Positions 17,394-26,710 of a DNA stretch of 64,000 bases are shown one piece after another. Under the pieces are notes generated by a model that saw only the letters and a list, made by a program, of their open reading frames with translations, made no database searches and had not been told where the DNA came from. The DNA lies in NCBI GenBank assembly GCA_965197635.1, contig CBDANN010000008.1:1488001-1552000 (forward strand), in the 5' to 3' direction. The translations under genes were made by a program, and so were the position numbers. Numbering within the stretch: position 1 is the first letter of the stretch; each line of letters starts with the position of its first letter. The DNA comes from Bin87 sp965197635. Its GTDB lineage: Bacteria; Chloroflexota; Dehalococcoidia; Lucifugimonadales; UBA3495.

Positions 17394-17840
17394 ATGATGA
17401 AAACCAAAAACTTTACCCTGAAGGTCAACACCACGGCCGCGCCCGAGTTCATTGACATCACCGACTGGGTTAGAGGTTGCGTTGGAAAGTCCCACGTGAG
17501 CAACGGATTCGTCGTGGTGTACTCGCGGCACACTACCGCCGCGGTGAAAATCAACGAGAACGAACCCCTGCTCATTGAGGACATGGCCCGGTTCCTGGAG
17601 CAAATGTGCCCCCGCCACGCGGAATACCGGCACAACGATTTCACGGTCCGCACGGTGAACATGACCGAGGAAGAGTCGCCCAACGGTCACGCCCACCTGC
17701 AGCATTTGATGCTCGGCTGTAGCGAGACCATCCCTCTCATCAACGGTCAGATGCCCTTCGGACAGTGGCAGAGTATTTTCTTCATCGAACTGGACCACCC
17801 GCGACCTCGGGAAGTCATGGTTCAAATCGTTGGTGAATAA
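17394..17840 (+). CDS. YjbQ/UPF0047 family protein
   Basis: This UPF0047 (YjbQ) protein of about 148 residues has the signature VYSRHTTAAVKINENEPLL and a C-terminal GHAHLQHLMLGCSETIPLINGQMPFGQWQSIFF that carry the conserved His and Glu residues. Members are reported as secondary thiamin-phosphate synthases, but the physiological role is weakly defined. Two adjacent ATGs (17394 and 17397) are possible starts. It lies between shc and hpnC in the same direction, so it is co-transcribed with hopanoid genes, with no obvious reason in the pathway. Confidence 0.88.
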   Translation: MMKTKNFTLKVNTTAAPEFIDITDWVRGCVGKSHVSNGFVVVYSRHTTAAVKINENEPLLIEDMARFLEQMCPRHAEYRHNDFTVRTVNMTEEESPNGHAHLQHLMLGCSETIPLINGQMPFGQWQSIFFIELDHPRPREVMVQIVGE

Positions 17841-17845
17841 CCGTC

Positions 17846-18865
17846 ATGTCCACCCTCACCGACGCCGACGCCAATGCCCCTGCCGCCACCCGGTCCGGCG
17901 TCACCGACCCGGCTGACCGTATCTCCGTGGCCGACGCCTACAACTATTGTGAGCGTCTGGCCCGCAGCCACTACGAAAACTTCAACGTCGGCGGTTGGAT
18001 AACCCCCAAGGATAAGCTGCCACACGTGTACGCCATCTATGCCTGGTGCCGCATGGTAGATGATCTGGGCGATGAGGCATCGCCGCAAGACCTAAACGTC
18101 ACTCCTTCCGCTGATGGACCCCCCGACCCAATCGTAACCGCCCATCGTCAAGATCGCTTGGACTGGTGGGAATCGGAACTGGAGGCAATGTACTCCGGCC
18201 AACCTGTACACCCCATCGCCGTGGCAGTACAGCACACCGTCGCCAAGTGCAATATTCCCAGCGAACCTTTCCACAGACTTATCCAAGCCAATCGAATCGA
18301 CCAGGGCTCCGGCCGGTTCGCCACCCTGGACGACGTCCTGGATTACTGCCGGTACTCCGCCAATCCGGTGGGGCGCCTGTACCTCTACTTGTTCGGCTAC
18401 GATGATGCAGAACGACAGCAACTTGCCGACCACACCTGCACGGCCCTGCAGCTAACCAACTTCTGGCAGGACGTGGCCCGCGATTTCCGTGACCGGGGCC
18501 GTATCTACCTGCCCCAGTCGGATATGGCCCGGTTCGTCGTCGGTGAGGCAGACATTGCAACCGGCCGGGCCACCGGCGAATTTCGCTCTTTGTTGCGTTA
18601 CGAGTGCGATATCGCCATGGAGTTATTCCGGCAAGGCGCGCCGCTGGTCAAAACGCTGGAACCTTCCTCCCGCCTGCCCGTCGCCCTTTTCACTCGTGGC
18701 GGCGTGGCCGTTCTGGACGCTATCCGTAAGCAAGATTACGACGTTCTGAGCCGGCGTCCTGCCCTGTCCAAGCGGAGCAAAGCGTGGCTGCTGGCTTCGG
18801 CCTGGTTGGGCAACAAGATTGGCTCAGGCTACGGGCTGCCCACTGCCGGATACCGCCATGAATAG
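17846..18865 (+). CDS. hpnC: Hydroxysqualene synthase HpnC
   Basis: HpnC is the squalene/phytoene synthase-family enzyme that converts presqualene diphosphate to hydroxysqualene. The N-terminal VADAYNYCERLARSHYENF is typical of HpnC, and the two aspartate-rich regions are WCRMVDDLGDEAS and NFWQDVARDFRDRGRIYLP. It is 339 residues and begins 6 bases after the YjbQ-like gene. Its end overlaps the hpnD start. Confidence 0.93.
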   Translation: MSTLTDADANAPAATRSGVTDPADRISVADAYNYCERLARSHYENFNVGGWITPKDKLPHVYAIYAWCRMVDDLGDEASPQDLNVTPSADGPPDPIVTAHRQDRLDWWESELEAMYSGQPVHPIAVAVQHTVAKCNIPSEPFHRLIQANRIDQGSGRFATLDDVLDYCRYSANPVGRLYLYLFGYDDAERQQLADHTCTALQLTNFWQDVARDFRDRGRIYLPQSDMARFVVGEADIATGRATGEFRSLLRYECDIAMELFRQGAPLVKTLEPSSRLPVALFTRGGVAVLDAIRKQDYDVLSRRPALSKRSKAWLLASAWLGNKIGSGYGLPTAGYRHE

Positions 18866-19754
18866 GCCAACACCCGCCGCATCGCCGCCGTCCCCGCAGG
18901 CGTTGGCCGCCGCTTACCACGAGTGCCGGCGGGTGACCCGTCGGGAAGCTCGCAACTTCTATTTCGCCTTCCTGACCCTGCCGGCCGCTCAGCGGCGCGC
19001 CATCTACGTGGCATATACCTTCTGCCGTTATTGTGATGATTCCGTTGACGCCGAAGGCACCCACGCTGAGAAACTGGAGCGCATCAACCACCTGCGCGGG
19101 ATGCTCGAAGAAACCTACGCCGGTAAGGCGACGCAACCACTGTTCATTGGACTGGCCGACGTGGCGGCCACCCACAATATTCCGCAACAATACTTTGCCG
19201 CGGTGCTCGGTGGCGTGGGATCTGACCTGGTGAAGACACGGTACGCCAACTTTGAGGAACTTCGAGACTACTGCTATCAGGTAGCGTCGATGGTCGGCCT
19301 TATCTGCATCCACATCATCGGGTATCGGGGCGGCGAGGCCGCCCGGCAGCGCGCCGTTGACCTGGGCCTCGCCATGCAACTCACCAACATCTGCCGCGAC
19401 GTGCGTGAGGATTGGGAGTTCGGCAGAGTCTACCTGCCCCAGGATGAGATGGCCCGATTCGGAGTTTCAGAAACGGACTTGGACAATCGGATGGTGACGG
19501 ACGGATTCGCCAAGCTGATGCAATTCCAGATCGACCGGGCCCGCGAGCATTTTGCCAGTGGCCGGCTGCTATTGCCCTATCTGCCCCGCCGTTCCCGGGG
19601 TTGCCCCGCCGCCCTGGGCCTGATTTACGGCGGCGTCCTGAACAAGATAGAGAACGCCGGTTACAACGTGTTTGGCGAACGGATCGGCCTGAGCAAGGCC
19701 GCGAAGCTGGGCTTCATGGCGCGAGCATGGCTCACCGCCCCGTTGCTCAAGTGA
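18858..19754 (+). CDS. hpnD: Presqualene diphosphate synthase HpnD
   Basis: HpnD joins two farnesyl diphosphates into presqualene diphosphate. The first aspartate region is FCRYCDDSVDAEGTH and the second is NICRDVREDWEFGRVYLPQDEM. The start is placed at ATG 18858 (MNRPTPAAS), overlapping the hpnC stop by 8 bases; an upstream ATG at 18819 is inside hpnC. The length is 298 residues, as usual. It acts between the prenyl synthase at 11190 and HpnC. Confidence 0.93.
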   Translation: MNRPTPAASPPSPQALAAAYHECRRVTRREARNFYFAFLTLPAAQRRAIYVAYTFCRYCDDSVDAEGTHAEKLERINHLRGMLEETYAGKATQPLFIGLADVAATHNIPQQYFAAVLGGVGSDLVKTRYANFEELRDYCYQVASMVGLICIHIIGYRGGEAARQRAVDLGLAMQLTNICRDVREDWEFGRVYLPQDEMARFGVSETDLDNRMVTDGFAKLMQFQIDRAREHFASGRLLLPYLPRRSRGCPAALGLIYGGVLNKIENAGYNVFGERIGLSKAAKLGFMARAWLTAPLLK

Positions 19755-21172
19755 CCTTCCCGGTTAGCAATGACGGCGGGCCACAATCCGCGGTTGTCAT
19801 CGGTGGAGGGTTGGCCGGTATCGCCGCCGCGGGCAAACTGGCCGAGTCCGGTTGGCGGGTGACGTTGGTGGAAGCCCGCGACTCTCTGGGCGGGCGCGCG
19901 TTTTCGTACCACGACCGGCAAACCGGCAGGGAACTCGACAACGGGCAGCACGTCATCGTGGGCGCGTGCCACAACCTGATCGCCTTCTTTGAGCGCATGG
20001 GCGTCCGGCGGTCATGGCACTTGCAGCGCCGCCTGGACATTGCGGTGTATGACCGAGCGGGCCGGTTGGGGCGATTGTACGGTGTTCCCGCGCCGGCGCC
20101 GGCGCATCTGCTGCCGGCATTTCTAACCTACCCGCATTTGGGCCTGCTAGACAAGATCAAGGCCGTACGGGGGTTGATTGCCGCGATGCGGATCGACCGC
20201 CAACGCGATGATCTGGATGAGATCACCTTCTACGAATGGCTGCGCGCTCACGGCCAATCGGAGCGCAACATTTACAACCTTTGGAATGTCCTGATTGAAG
20301 GCACGTTGAATGACAACATCCGCGACGTCAGCGCGGCCATGGGCCTGATGATCGTGCAGGACGGGATGATCAATGGCCGCCACGAAGCCAATCTGGGTTA
20401 TCCCACCGTGCCCCTGGGCGACGGCGTAGGACGGCCGGCCAAGTGGTACTTGGAAAACCTGGGCGTAGAGGTATTGCTCGGCTGTCCCGTTCATTGCGTC
20501 AACGTTCGCCGGGACCGGTACATCGAACATTTGGAAGCCGGCCAGGACCGTAAGATTGCAGCCGACGCCTTCGTCAGCGCCGTGCCCTTCTGGGTACTGC
20601 CCAACCTGTTGCCCGACGATCTGACCGACTTGGAGCCTTTCGCTACCCTGAAGCGCTTGGAAGCGTCGCCCATCGTCAACGTCCATCTGCGTTACGACCG
20701 TCCCGTCATGTCGGGGGATTTCTGCTATTTCCTTGACAGTCTCCTGCAATGGGTCTTCAACGGTTCCCTCATCTTGGGGGACCATAGCGACCGCGACGGG
20801 CAGTCGTTGACCGTCTCTATCAGCGCCGCCTGGGAATACATTGACGCTCCGCGCGAGCGTTTGGCGGAGATCGTCTCCGAGGAAATGCTCCGGGCGTTTC
20901 CTGGCGCCCACGATGCCAACCTGCTGGACGTCGTGGTGGTCAAGCAGCGCAACGCCACCTTCCGGTGCACCCCCGGCGCGCAACGTCTGCGCCCCGGGCC
21001 GAATACCGCGTCGCCCAACCTCTTCCTGGCCGGCGAGTGGACCAACACCGGCTGGCCCTCAACTATGGAGAGCGCAGTCATCAGCGGATATAATGCAGCC
21101 GAGGCGGTTATGTCATCCAATCTCACTGTCGCAACGTCCCCGGAGCAACAACGTGGCCGATCAATGGGCTGA
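19727..21172 (+). CDS. hpnE: Hydroxysqualene dehydroxylase HpnE
   Basis: This FAD-dependent amine-oxidase-fold enzyme completes squalene synthesis by reductive dehydroxylation of hydroxysqualene. The dinucleotide-binding motif SAVVIGGGLAGIAAAGKLAESG, GGRAFSY and the C-terminal FAD segment LFLAGEWTNTGWPSTMESAVISGYNAAE are clear. The ATG at 19727 overlaps hpnD by 28 bases; a GTG at 19751 overlapping the hpnD TGA as GTGA would fit translational coupling equally well. Together hpnC, hpnD and hpnE make the three-step bacterial squalene route. Confidence 0.93.
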   Translation: MAHRPVAQVTFPVSNDGGPQSAVVIGGGLAGIAAAGKLAESGWRVTLVEARDSLGGRAFSYHDRQTGRELDNGQHVIVGACHNLIAFFERMGVRRSWHLQRRLDIAVYDRAGRLGRLYGVPAPAPAHLLPAFLTYPHLGLLDKIKAVRGLIAAMRIDRQRDDLDEITFYEWLRAHGQSERNIYNLWNVLIEGTLNDNIRDVSAAMGLMIVQDGMINGRHEANLGYPTVPLGDGVGRPAKWYLENLGVEVLLGCPVHCVNVRRDRYIEHLEAGQDRKIAADAFVSAVPFWVLPNLLPDDLTDLEPFATLKRLEASPIVNVHLRYDRPVMSGDFCYFLDSLLQWVFNGSLILGDHSDRDGQSLTVSISAAWEYIDAPRERLAEIVSEEMLRAFPGAHDANLLDVVVVKQRNATFRCTPGAQRLRPGPNTASPNLFLAGEWTNTGWPSTMESAVISGYNAAEAVMSSNLTVATSPEQQRGRSMG

Positions 21173-21815
21173 ACAACGCCAGGAACTTACCGACGCCACT
21201 CGCGAGATGTATCGTCGCGGTCTCGTCGGCGCGTATTCCGGCAACACCAGCCTCCGGCTCAGTGGTTCCGGCGACGACGGCCTACTGCTGGTTACGCCCA
21301 CTCATCACCCATATTATCGGCTGCGGCCCGATGAGCTGGTGGTGGTCAACCTGGATGGCGAGCCGGTATCGCCGGCCCCGATGCGCCCGTCATCGGAAAC
21401 CCTGCTCCACCTTGAGATCTACCGAAATCGCGACGACGTGCAGGCGGTGGTGCATACGCATTCAATCTATGCGTCGGTGGCGGCCGTCATCGGCCGCGAC
21501 ATCCCGCCTCTCATCGACGAAATGCTGCTCACCATCGGTGGCCCGGTAAAGGTTAGTAAATACGCCTTCCCCGGCACTCAGGACCTGGCGGAAGAAGCTT
21601 ATAAAGCCCTGGGCGACCGTAATGCCGCCCTCCTCCGCAACCACGGCGTTGTCGGTGTTGGCCCGGACATCTGGGAGGCGCTGGAAATATGCGACCTCGT
21701 CGAGCGCCTCGCCCACATTTTCGTCCTCGCCCGCAACTTCGGCCCTCGCGCCGCCGCCGCATTGCCCGACGACGCAATCGCCACGGAAATGCAGATGTTC
21801 CGCGACAGCCGTTAG
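21153..21815 (+). CDS. Class II aldolase/adducin family protein
   Basis: This zinc-dependent aldolase-fold protein of 220 residues has GNTSLRLSG near the N-terminus, PSSETLLHLEIYRNRDDVQAVVHTHSIY containing the catalytic Glu and the HxH metal ligands, and LLRNHGVVGVG with the third His. The family contains L-fuculose and L-ribulose phosphate aldolases and epimerases. The GTG start at 21153 has CGGAG upstream and overlaps the hpnE end by 20 bases, indicating coupling to the hopanoid operon. The substrate is unknown; action on a sugar-like hopanoid side chain or its phosphorylated precursor is inference. Confidence 0.85.
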   Translation: MADQWAEQRQELTDATREMYRRGLVGAYSGNTSLRLSGSGDDGLLLVTPTHHPYYRLRPDELVVVNLDGEPVSPAPMRPSSETLLHLEIYRNRDDVQAVVHTHSIYASVAAVIGRDIPPLIDEMLLTIGGPVKVSKYAFPGTQDLAEEAYKALGDRNAALLRNHGVVGVGPDIWEALEICDLVERLAHIFVLARNFGPRAAAALPDDAIATEMQMFRDSR

Positions 21816-21873
21816 TTGCTAAACTCAAACACCCGTCGCGCTGGTTTCACCGCGACTTTCACCAAACCGGACA

Positions 21874-22914
21874 ATGACCACGGCAAGCACCACCACATCC
21901 ACCTATTCCCAGGTCATCGCGATCGTCGGCGCATCGTCCAGTTTCGGCGCGCGCATGCTATCGCATCTGGAGGCGGAGCGACCCGATTGCTGGATGGTTG
22001 CCATCGCCCACCGGCCTCTGCGCTGGCCGGTGCGGCGCGTGTCCAGCTACCGGCTCGCCCAGAACCGCGTCGGACAAACTTTCACGCTGGCCGACATTCC
22101 GGACGTCATGCAGGCCAAAGCGTGGGACTTGTTCTCCGAGCGCCACGAACTCACCCTGGCCGAGATGCCCGACGTTTTGCAACTGGAGAACGTTGACGCG
22201 CTCATCCACGTCGGCAGTCATTACGACGGACCGGACCCGGAAGCGCTCATCAGCCGCACGCCCCGCTGGGTGGATGCGGCCCGCATCGCCGGTGTGCGCC
22301 AGTTCGTGTACCTTTCCGACATCCGCGTGTATGGCGTCAGGTCCGATAACCCCATACCAGTCACCGAACGTGCCGACACCCAACCTGATTCTCACCATCG
22401 CTATCTGATCGACGCCGAACCCGCCCTTCCTCCTCCCGACGGGCCGCCGGTGCCCTCCCAACCCGGCGTCGATGACCCCAACGCCATGCGGATAGCGATC
22501 CTGCGGACCGCGATGTCCGTAGGGCCGGGAAGCGCCAGTCCAGTTGCGGATGAGTTGCTCCTTTCAGCCATCACGTCGGGCAGAAAGCGCGATTTCCCTC
22601 TCCAGTTTCTGCACCAGCACGACCTGGCCCGGGCCGTTGAGGCCGCAGTGACCAACCAACTCAACGGCATTTACAACGTCGTGGGGGACGGAGTGGTTTC
22701 GTCTCAGGATGTCCTGGACATGTGCCAGCATCCAAAATTACTCCAAAGAGCGGAAACCCGACGGTTTCGCGGCTCTCTGGGCTCTCGACTGTCCAGAAAT
22801 CCGCTGATTGTCAGCGCGACCAAGTTTAAACAGGCCGCCTCGTTCGATTTCAAATATTCGTCAGGGCGTGCCGCCCGCGTCTTCTGTCACTCCGTTCTGT
22901 TGGAACCCGCCTGA
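21874..22914 (+). CDS. Degenerate SDR / NAD-dependent epimerase-like protein
   Basis: This 346-residue protein has the overall layout of an extended SDR. The N-terminal IAIVGASSSFGARML stands where the GxxGxxG loop should be. DALIHVGSHYDG is followed by QFVYLSDIRVYGV, and NGIYNVVGDGVVSSQDVL lies near the end. The usual YxxxK catalytic pair is not evident; the position reads HHRYLID. A family member that has lost catalysis or changed cofactor is possible. It sits between the aldolase and the nucleoside hydrolase, 4 bases before the latter, so it is part of the same operon. Confidence 0.7.
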   Translation: MTTASTTTSTYSQVIAIVGASSSFGARMLSHLEAERPDCWMVAIAHRPLRWPVRRVSSYRLAQNRVGQTFTLADIPDVMQAKAWDLFSERHELTLAEMPDVLQLENVDALIHVGSHYDGPDPEALISRTPRWVDAARIAGVRQFVYLSDIRVYGVRSDNPIPVTERADTQPDSHHRYLIDAEPALPPPDGPPVPSQPGVDDPNAMRIAILRTAMSVGPGSASPVADELLLSAITSGRKRDFPLQFLHQHDLARAVEAAVTNQLNGIYNVVGDGVVSSQDVLDMCQHPKLLQRAETRRFRGSLGSRLSRNPLIVSATKFKQAASFDFKYSSGRAARVFCHSVLLEPA

Positions 22915-22917
22915 CCC

Positions 22918-23859
22918 ATGCCGCCGAACCGGAATGCCCCCGAACCGGTCATCATCGACACCGACCCCGGCGTCGACGATGCCATCGCCATCCTGATGGC
23001 GCTGTCCTGCCCTGATTTGGAGGTGGTCGGCCTCACGATTACTGCCGGCAACGTGCCGCTGGCCCCCGCCACCACCAACGCACTAGCGTTGCTGGAATAT
23101 CTTGGGCGTACGGACATCCCGGTTTACCGAGGAGCCGCTCGTCCCACCCGCGGCCGCTACGCCTACGCCCGGCACGTCCATACGGCGTCGGGCCTGACCC
23201 ACCAACTGCCCAAGCCCACGACGAAGCCGTCGGATACGGGAGCGGTTCAATATCTCGCGCAAACGTTGTTGGCCGACCCAGGTGCGGTGACGGTTGTCGC
23301 CCTCGGCCCCCTGACCAACCTGGCTCGTGTATTGCGGCGGTACAAGTCCGCTTTGCAATCGGCCCGCCGGATAATCGTAATGGGCGGCGCCGTCGAAACC
23401 CCCGGAAACGCCACGCCTCACGCCGAGTTCAACTTCTACAGCGACCCCACGGCGGCCCGCCGGGTCATCGAATCCGGCATCCCAATGACGTTGATCGACC
23501 TTGCCCCTTGTCGCCAGGTGTACGTATCCTGTACCGAAGCCGCGGGATTGGAAAGCCCGACCCCGGCGGGAAAACTGGCCGCTGACCTGCTTGCCGGCTG
23601 GTTCCTGAAGGATCCTCAGCGGGAGCGTTTCAATCTCTACGATCCGCTGACCCTGATCGCCGCCGTCTCGCCCTCCGCGCTCACAATGCGGCCTGTCACC
23701 TTGGCGGTTAACGATTCGGAAACGACCGACGACAACACCAAGTGGGGGCAAACTCGAGTGGTCAACCCGGTTCACGGGCCTATTTCAGTTGCGGCAGCCG
23801 ATGGCGTGGATACTCAGACCGCGCGCGCAGCTATTCGCAACCTGATGGCTTGGCAGTGA
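22918..23859 (+). CDS. Inosine-uridine preferring nucleoside hydrolase family
   Basis: This 313-residue hydrolase of the IUNH fold has the calcium-binding DTDPGVDDAIAILMAL near residue 14, VVALGPLTNLARVL, IVMGGAVETPGN, AEFNFYSDPTAAR and a C-terminal block with NDSETTDDNTKWG. Enzymes of this family cut the N-glycosidic bond of nucleosides. Its location at the end of a cluster that makes adenosylhopane raises the inference that it acts on a hopanoid nucleoside or on released nucleosides. General purine salvage is the simpler reading. Confidence 0.9.
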   Translation: MPPNRNAPEPVIIDTDPGVDDAIAILMALSCPDLEVVGLTITAGNVPLAPATTNALALLEYLGRTDIPVYRGAARPTRGRYAYARHVHTASGLTHQLPKPTTKPSDTGAVQYLAQTLLADPGAVTVVALGPLTNLARVLRRYKSALQSARRIIVMGGAVETPGNATPHAEFNFYSDPTAARRVIESGIPMTLIDLAPCRQVYVSCTEAAGLESPTPAGKLAADLLAGWFLKDPQRERFNLYDPLTLIAAVSPSALTMRPVTLAVNDSETTDDNTKWGQTRVVNPVHGPISVAAADGVDTQTARAAIRNLMAWQ

Positions 23860-23891
23860 GTCGGGGCTCGCGCCAACCAAAAGGATTTCCC

Positions 23892-25325
23892 ATGCCTGAA
23901 AATAGCAACGTGCTGATCGTGGTGTTCGACGGTCTCCAACCGTCCCAGATCACACCGGAATTGATGCCCAACCTCGCCGAGTTCGCCCGGACCGGGGTCA
24001 CATTCTCCAACCACCACCCGGTGTTTCCCACCGTCACCCGCGTGAACGTATCCAGCCTGGTGACGGGATGCCGGCCCGGCCGACACGGACTGGCCGGCAA
24101 TACCTTCCTCTGTCGGGACTACGACCCCAACCGAGTCATCGCCGCCATGGAACCGACCCTCCAGGCCATCGCCGACGCGACGGGAAAGACTCTGCTGGTT
24201 CCGACGCTGGCCGACATCCTGGGTCGCCACGGTTTGGAATATATCGCAATCGGCACGGGCACCAGCGGCAACGCCTACCAGCACAACCCCAACGCCGCCA
24301 CCGCCGGCGGCGCGACCATCCATCCTGACTTCACTCTCCCCAGGTCCCTCAACGAAGAACTAACCGCCCACTTCGGGGATTGGCCGGCCCAGGACCTCCC
24401 CAACACCGCACGCCTGGTTCACGCTCGCCGTATTCTGACCGAATACATCCTGCCCGAACGCAACCCGGCGGTCGCTTTGCTCTGGTCATCCGAACCGGAC
24501 AAAACCCAACACGAGGACGGTGTGGGACTTGGCCGCGCCGTACCGGCGCTGGCTGAAGCCGACGCCGAATTCGGCGAGCTAATAGAGTGGCTGGAACGGA
24601 ACGGACGCGCCGATACTACGGATGTTTTCGTCGCCTCTGACCACGGCTATTCCACCATTAGCGAGGTGGTCCGCATCGAGCCGATGCTCCGCGATGCCGG
24701 CTTCCCGGAGGTCGACCAACCCGGCGGGGTGGCGGTTGCCGCCAATGGCGGTTCGGCATTGTTTTACACTCACGAAGCCGACCACGCTGTGGCGGAAAGG
24801 CTGGCGGCATGGCTCACATCCCATACCTGGTGCGGCTCGCTGTTCGCGTCGGAACGCATCGGGAAACCCGACGGCGCCCTGCCCATGTCCATCATCGGCG
24901 CCGACGGCCCCCGCTCTCCCGACCTGATGATGTCGTTCCCTTGGAACAGCGATACCAACTCCGCCGGCTATCCCGGGCACGCCCCGGCTACCGGCGGCGC
25001 AACCGGACAGGGTCAACACGGCAGCCTGAGCCGCCACGAATTGAGCAACACCGGTTTGGCTCGCGGCCCGTCTCTGCGCAACAGAACAGTGATGACAACG
25101 CCCACGGGCAACATCGACCTGGCGCCGACCGTCCTACACCTTCTCGGTATCCCCAACGACACGGCGATGGATGGTCGCATACTGTCCGAGGCGTTGGCGG
25201 GCGGTGGTCCCGCTCCGCCGACCGACTGTCAAACCCATTCCGCAGGAAGCGGCGCTTACCAGCAGGAAGTCCAAATCAGCTCGGTGGGCAAGGCCAGATA
25301 CGTGGACTGGGGCAACCGGGTTTGA
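23892..25325 (+). CDS. Alkaline phosphatase superfamily phosphodiesterase
   Basis: This 477-residue protein of the nucleotide pyrophosphatase/phosphodiesterase branch has NVLIVVFDGLQPSQ at the start (first metal Asp), FPTVTRVNVSSLVTGCRPG with the nucleophilic Thr, SEPDKTQHEDG and VFVASDHGYSTI with Asp-His metal ligands. DLAPTVLHLLGIPNDTAMDGR is near the C-terminus. AAAAGGA precedes the ATG at 23892. No signal peptide is seen, so it is probably cytoplasmic. It is the last gene of the run that begins with the prenyl synthase. Confidence 0.87.
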   Translation: MPENSNVLIVVFDGLQPSQITPELMPNLAEFARTGVTFSNHHPVFPTVTRVNVSSLVTGCRPGRHGLAGNTFLCRDYDPNRVIAAMEPTLQAIADATGKTLLVPTLADILGRHGLEYIAIGTGTSGNAYQHNPNAATAGGATIHPDFTLPRSLNEELTAHFGDWPAQDLPNTARLVHARRILTEYILPERNPAVALLWSSEPDKTQHEDGVGLGRAVPALAEADAEFGELIEWLERNGRADTTDVFVASDHGYSTISEVVRIEPMLRDAGFPEVDQPGGVAVAANGGSALFYTHEADHAVAERLAAWLTSHTWCGSLFASERIGKPDGALPMSIIGADGPRSPDLMMSFPWNSDTNSAGYPGHAPATGGATGQGQHGSLSRHELSNTGLARGPSLRNRTVMTTPTGNIDLAPTVLHLLGIPNDTAMDGRILSEALAGGGPAPPTDCQTHSAGSGAYQQEVQISSVGKARYVDWGNRV

Positions 25326-25411
25326 CCCCTTCCGTGCTGCCATCGCGAACACAGCGTGGCGGCTTCGTTGCTACACGCCCGCCTCCCATCATCACGGGAA
25401 AAACCCATTTC

Positions 25412-25499
25412 TGGCGGAAGGAGTGGGATTCGAACCCACGAACCCGTGAGGGTTAACGGTTTTCAAGACCGTCGCATTCGTCCACTCTGCCATCCCTCC
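25412..25499 (-). tRNA. tRNA-Ser(UGA)
   Basis: On the minus strand the 88-base gene starts GGAGGGA and ends TCCTTCCG followed by encoded CCA. The anticodon stem carries CTTGAAA, giving anticodon TGA. The long variable arm (TAACCCTCACGGGTTC region) is typical of tRNA-Ser, and the T arm GTGGGTTCGAATCCCAC is standard. The acceptor stem has one G-U pair. Confidence 0.95.
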
Positions 25500-25760
25500 G
25501 TTCCGCAACCGTTCCATTGTAAGCCCAACGGCGCGCGGGCGTACAGACCATCGACGACGTTGCAAATGCCCACAGCGCCAGGGTGAGGATACCCCTCCGA
25601 CTTCGTAACGTTCACAACGAACAAGTACGACAAGAATGGGCCAGGCCAGCGGGTACGGTGACCCGCTGACCTTGGCTGCGGCAGATGGAATTGGCCGATA
25701 TTGGCCACTCCTTGCACGGACGCGCTAAATCCGCTTTACCGCCCTACCCGTGCAGCGTCT

Positions 25761-26549
25761 TCAGCCTGTAGAACCGGGCATATCAAACACGATCGCCGGG
25801 CATGTGGGCCCCGGGTCAATCTGCCGTTCCGGGGGCAACATCAACGCGACGGCAATGGTCTCACCTTCGGCCCATCCCGGGTATTCGTTCAGCCTCCAGA
25901 CGTGGATATTGCTGTTCGCTCCCAATGCCATCGATTCGGACACGGCGAATTCATCGTCTCCGACGCGGAGAAACAGCGCGTCGGGTAAAGTTTCATCCGC
26001 GTTCAATACCAGTTGTTGGATGCCACCAACCACTCGTTGCTGGAAAAGTGCTTGGACTTCGTAGTCCACTCCATCGTAGGTGAACGTTGTGTCGTCCAAA
26101 CTGCCCACCGTTCCCTGGCCCGTACCGTCTGCGATATACCCCATATAGGCAATGGTCGAATCCGATGTCATTCCGACCGTCATGTTGGAGGACCAGACCG
26201 CCACATTTTCGGCGCGGTCTTCCGCCTCAAAGATTTGGTCGGCCGGCCTCTCAGGGTTGTTCGCTGTTGACGGCCAGAGACCGCCCATGGGGTTGCTACC
26301 CAATTGACGGATCCAGAGGTTCTCGTGATCAACCGGCGGCGCGGGGGCGTCGCCGTCCGCGCATCTTACCCACCCTTCGCCTCCATCCAACGCGCCGGCG
26401 TAGGCGTCGGGAACTTGGGACCTGAAGGCGACCGCCGCAACTATCCCCAACGTCATGACTGCGGCTAACATCGTCGCCAATCGTAAGATATCCTTGGACT
26501 GTTTGCGTTCGCTGTTGATTACTCCGGTTCGATTATTGATCCGTGCCAT
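25761..26549 (-). CDS. Secreted or membrane-anchored hypothetical protein
   Basis: This 262-residue protein has a single hydrophobic segment (LATMLAAVMTLGIVAAVAF, residues 24-42), consistent with a signal anchor or signal peptide ending near AYAGA. The exported part is acidic, with blocks such as MGYIADGTGQGTVGSL, YEVQALFQQRVVGGIQQLVL and NIHVWRLNEYPGWAEGETIAV. The motif LxVGDDEFAVSES followed by VWRLN looks like a small beta-rich domain, but I cannot name the family. A strong AGGAGGG lies 5 bases upstream of the ATG. It stands alone between the two tRNA-Ser genes. Confidence 0.75.
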   Translation of the reverse strand: MARINNRTGVINSERKQSKDILRLATMLAAVMTLGIVAAVAFRSQVPDAYAGALDGGEGWVRCADGDAPAPPVDHENLWIRQLGSNPMGGLWPSTANNPERPADQIFEAEDRAENVAVWSSNMTVGMTSDSTIAYMGYIADGTGQGTVGSLDDTTFTYDGVDYEVQALFQQRVVGGIQQLVLNADETLPDALFLRVGDDEFAVSESMALGANSNIHVWRLNEYPGWAEGETIAVALMLPPERQIDPGPTCPAIVFDMPGSTG

Positions 26550-26612
26550 GATTCCCTCCTGTATTTATCGAACGACGGCTGTGACCGTTTCCAAGTGGTA
26601 TTATTTATGCAG

Positions 26613-26638
26613 ATTATCAATATCATTATTATCAATAT
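26613..26638. repeat. AT-rich direct repeats upstream of the secreted-protein gene
   Basis: ATTATCAATAT occurs at 26613-26623 and again at 26628-26638, 15 bases apart start to start, in a low-GC patch 64-89 bases upstream of the secreted-protein start. It could be an operator pair or promoter-associated sequence. Confidence 0.4.
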
Positions 26639-26710
26639 TGTACAGCAACTCAGCACTTCGGTCAACTGGGCTGCTCCACATGCAGGGCAATCGCATATGG
26701 GCAGTTTAAT

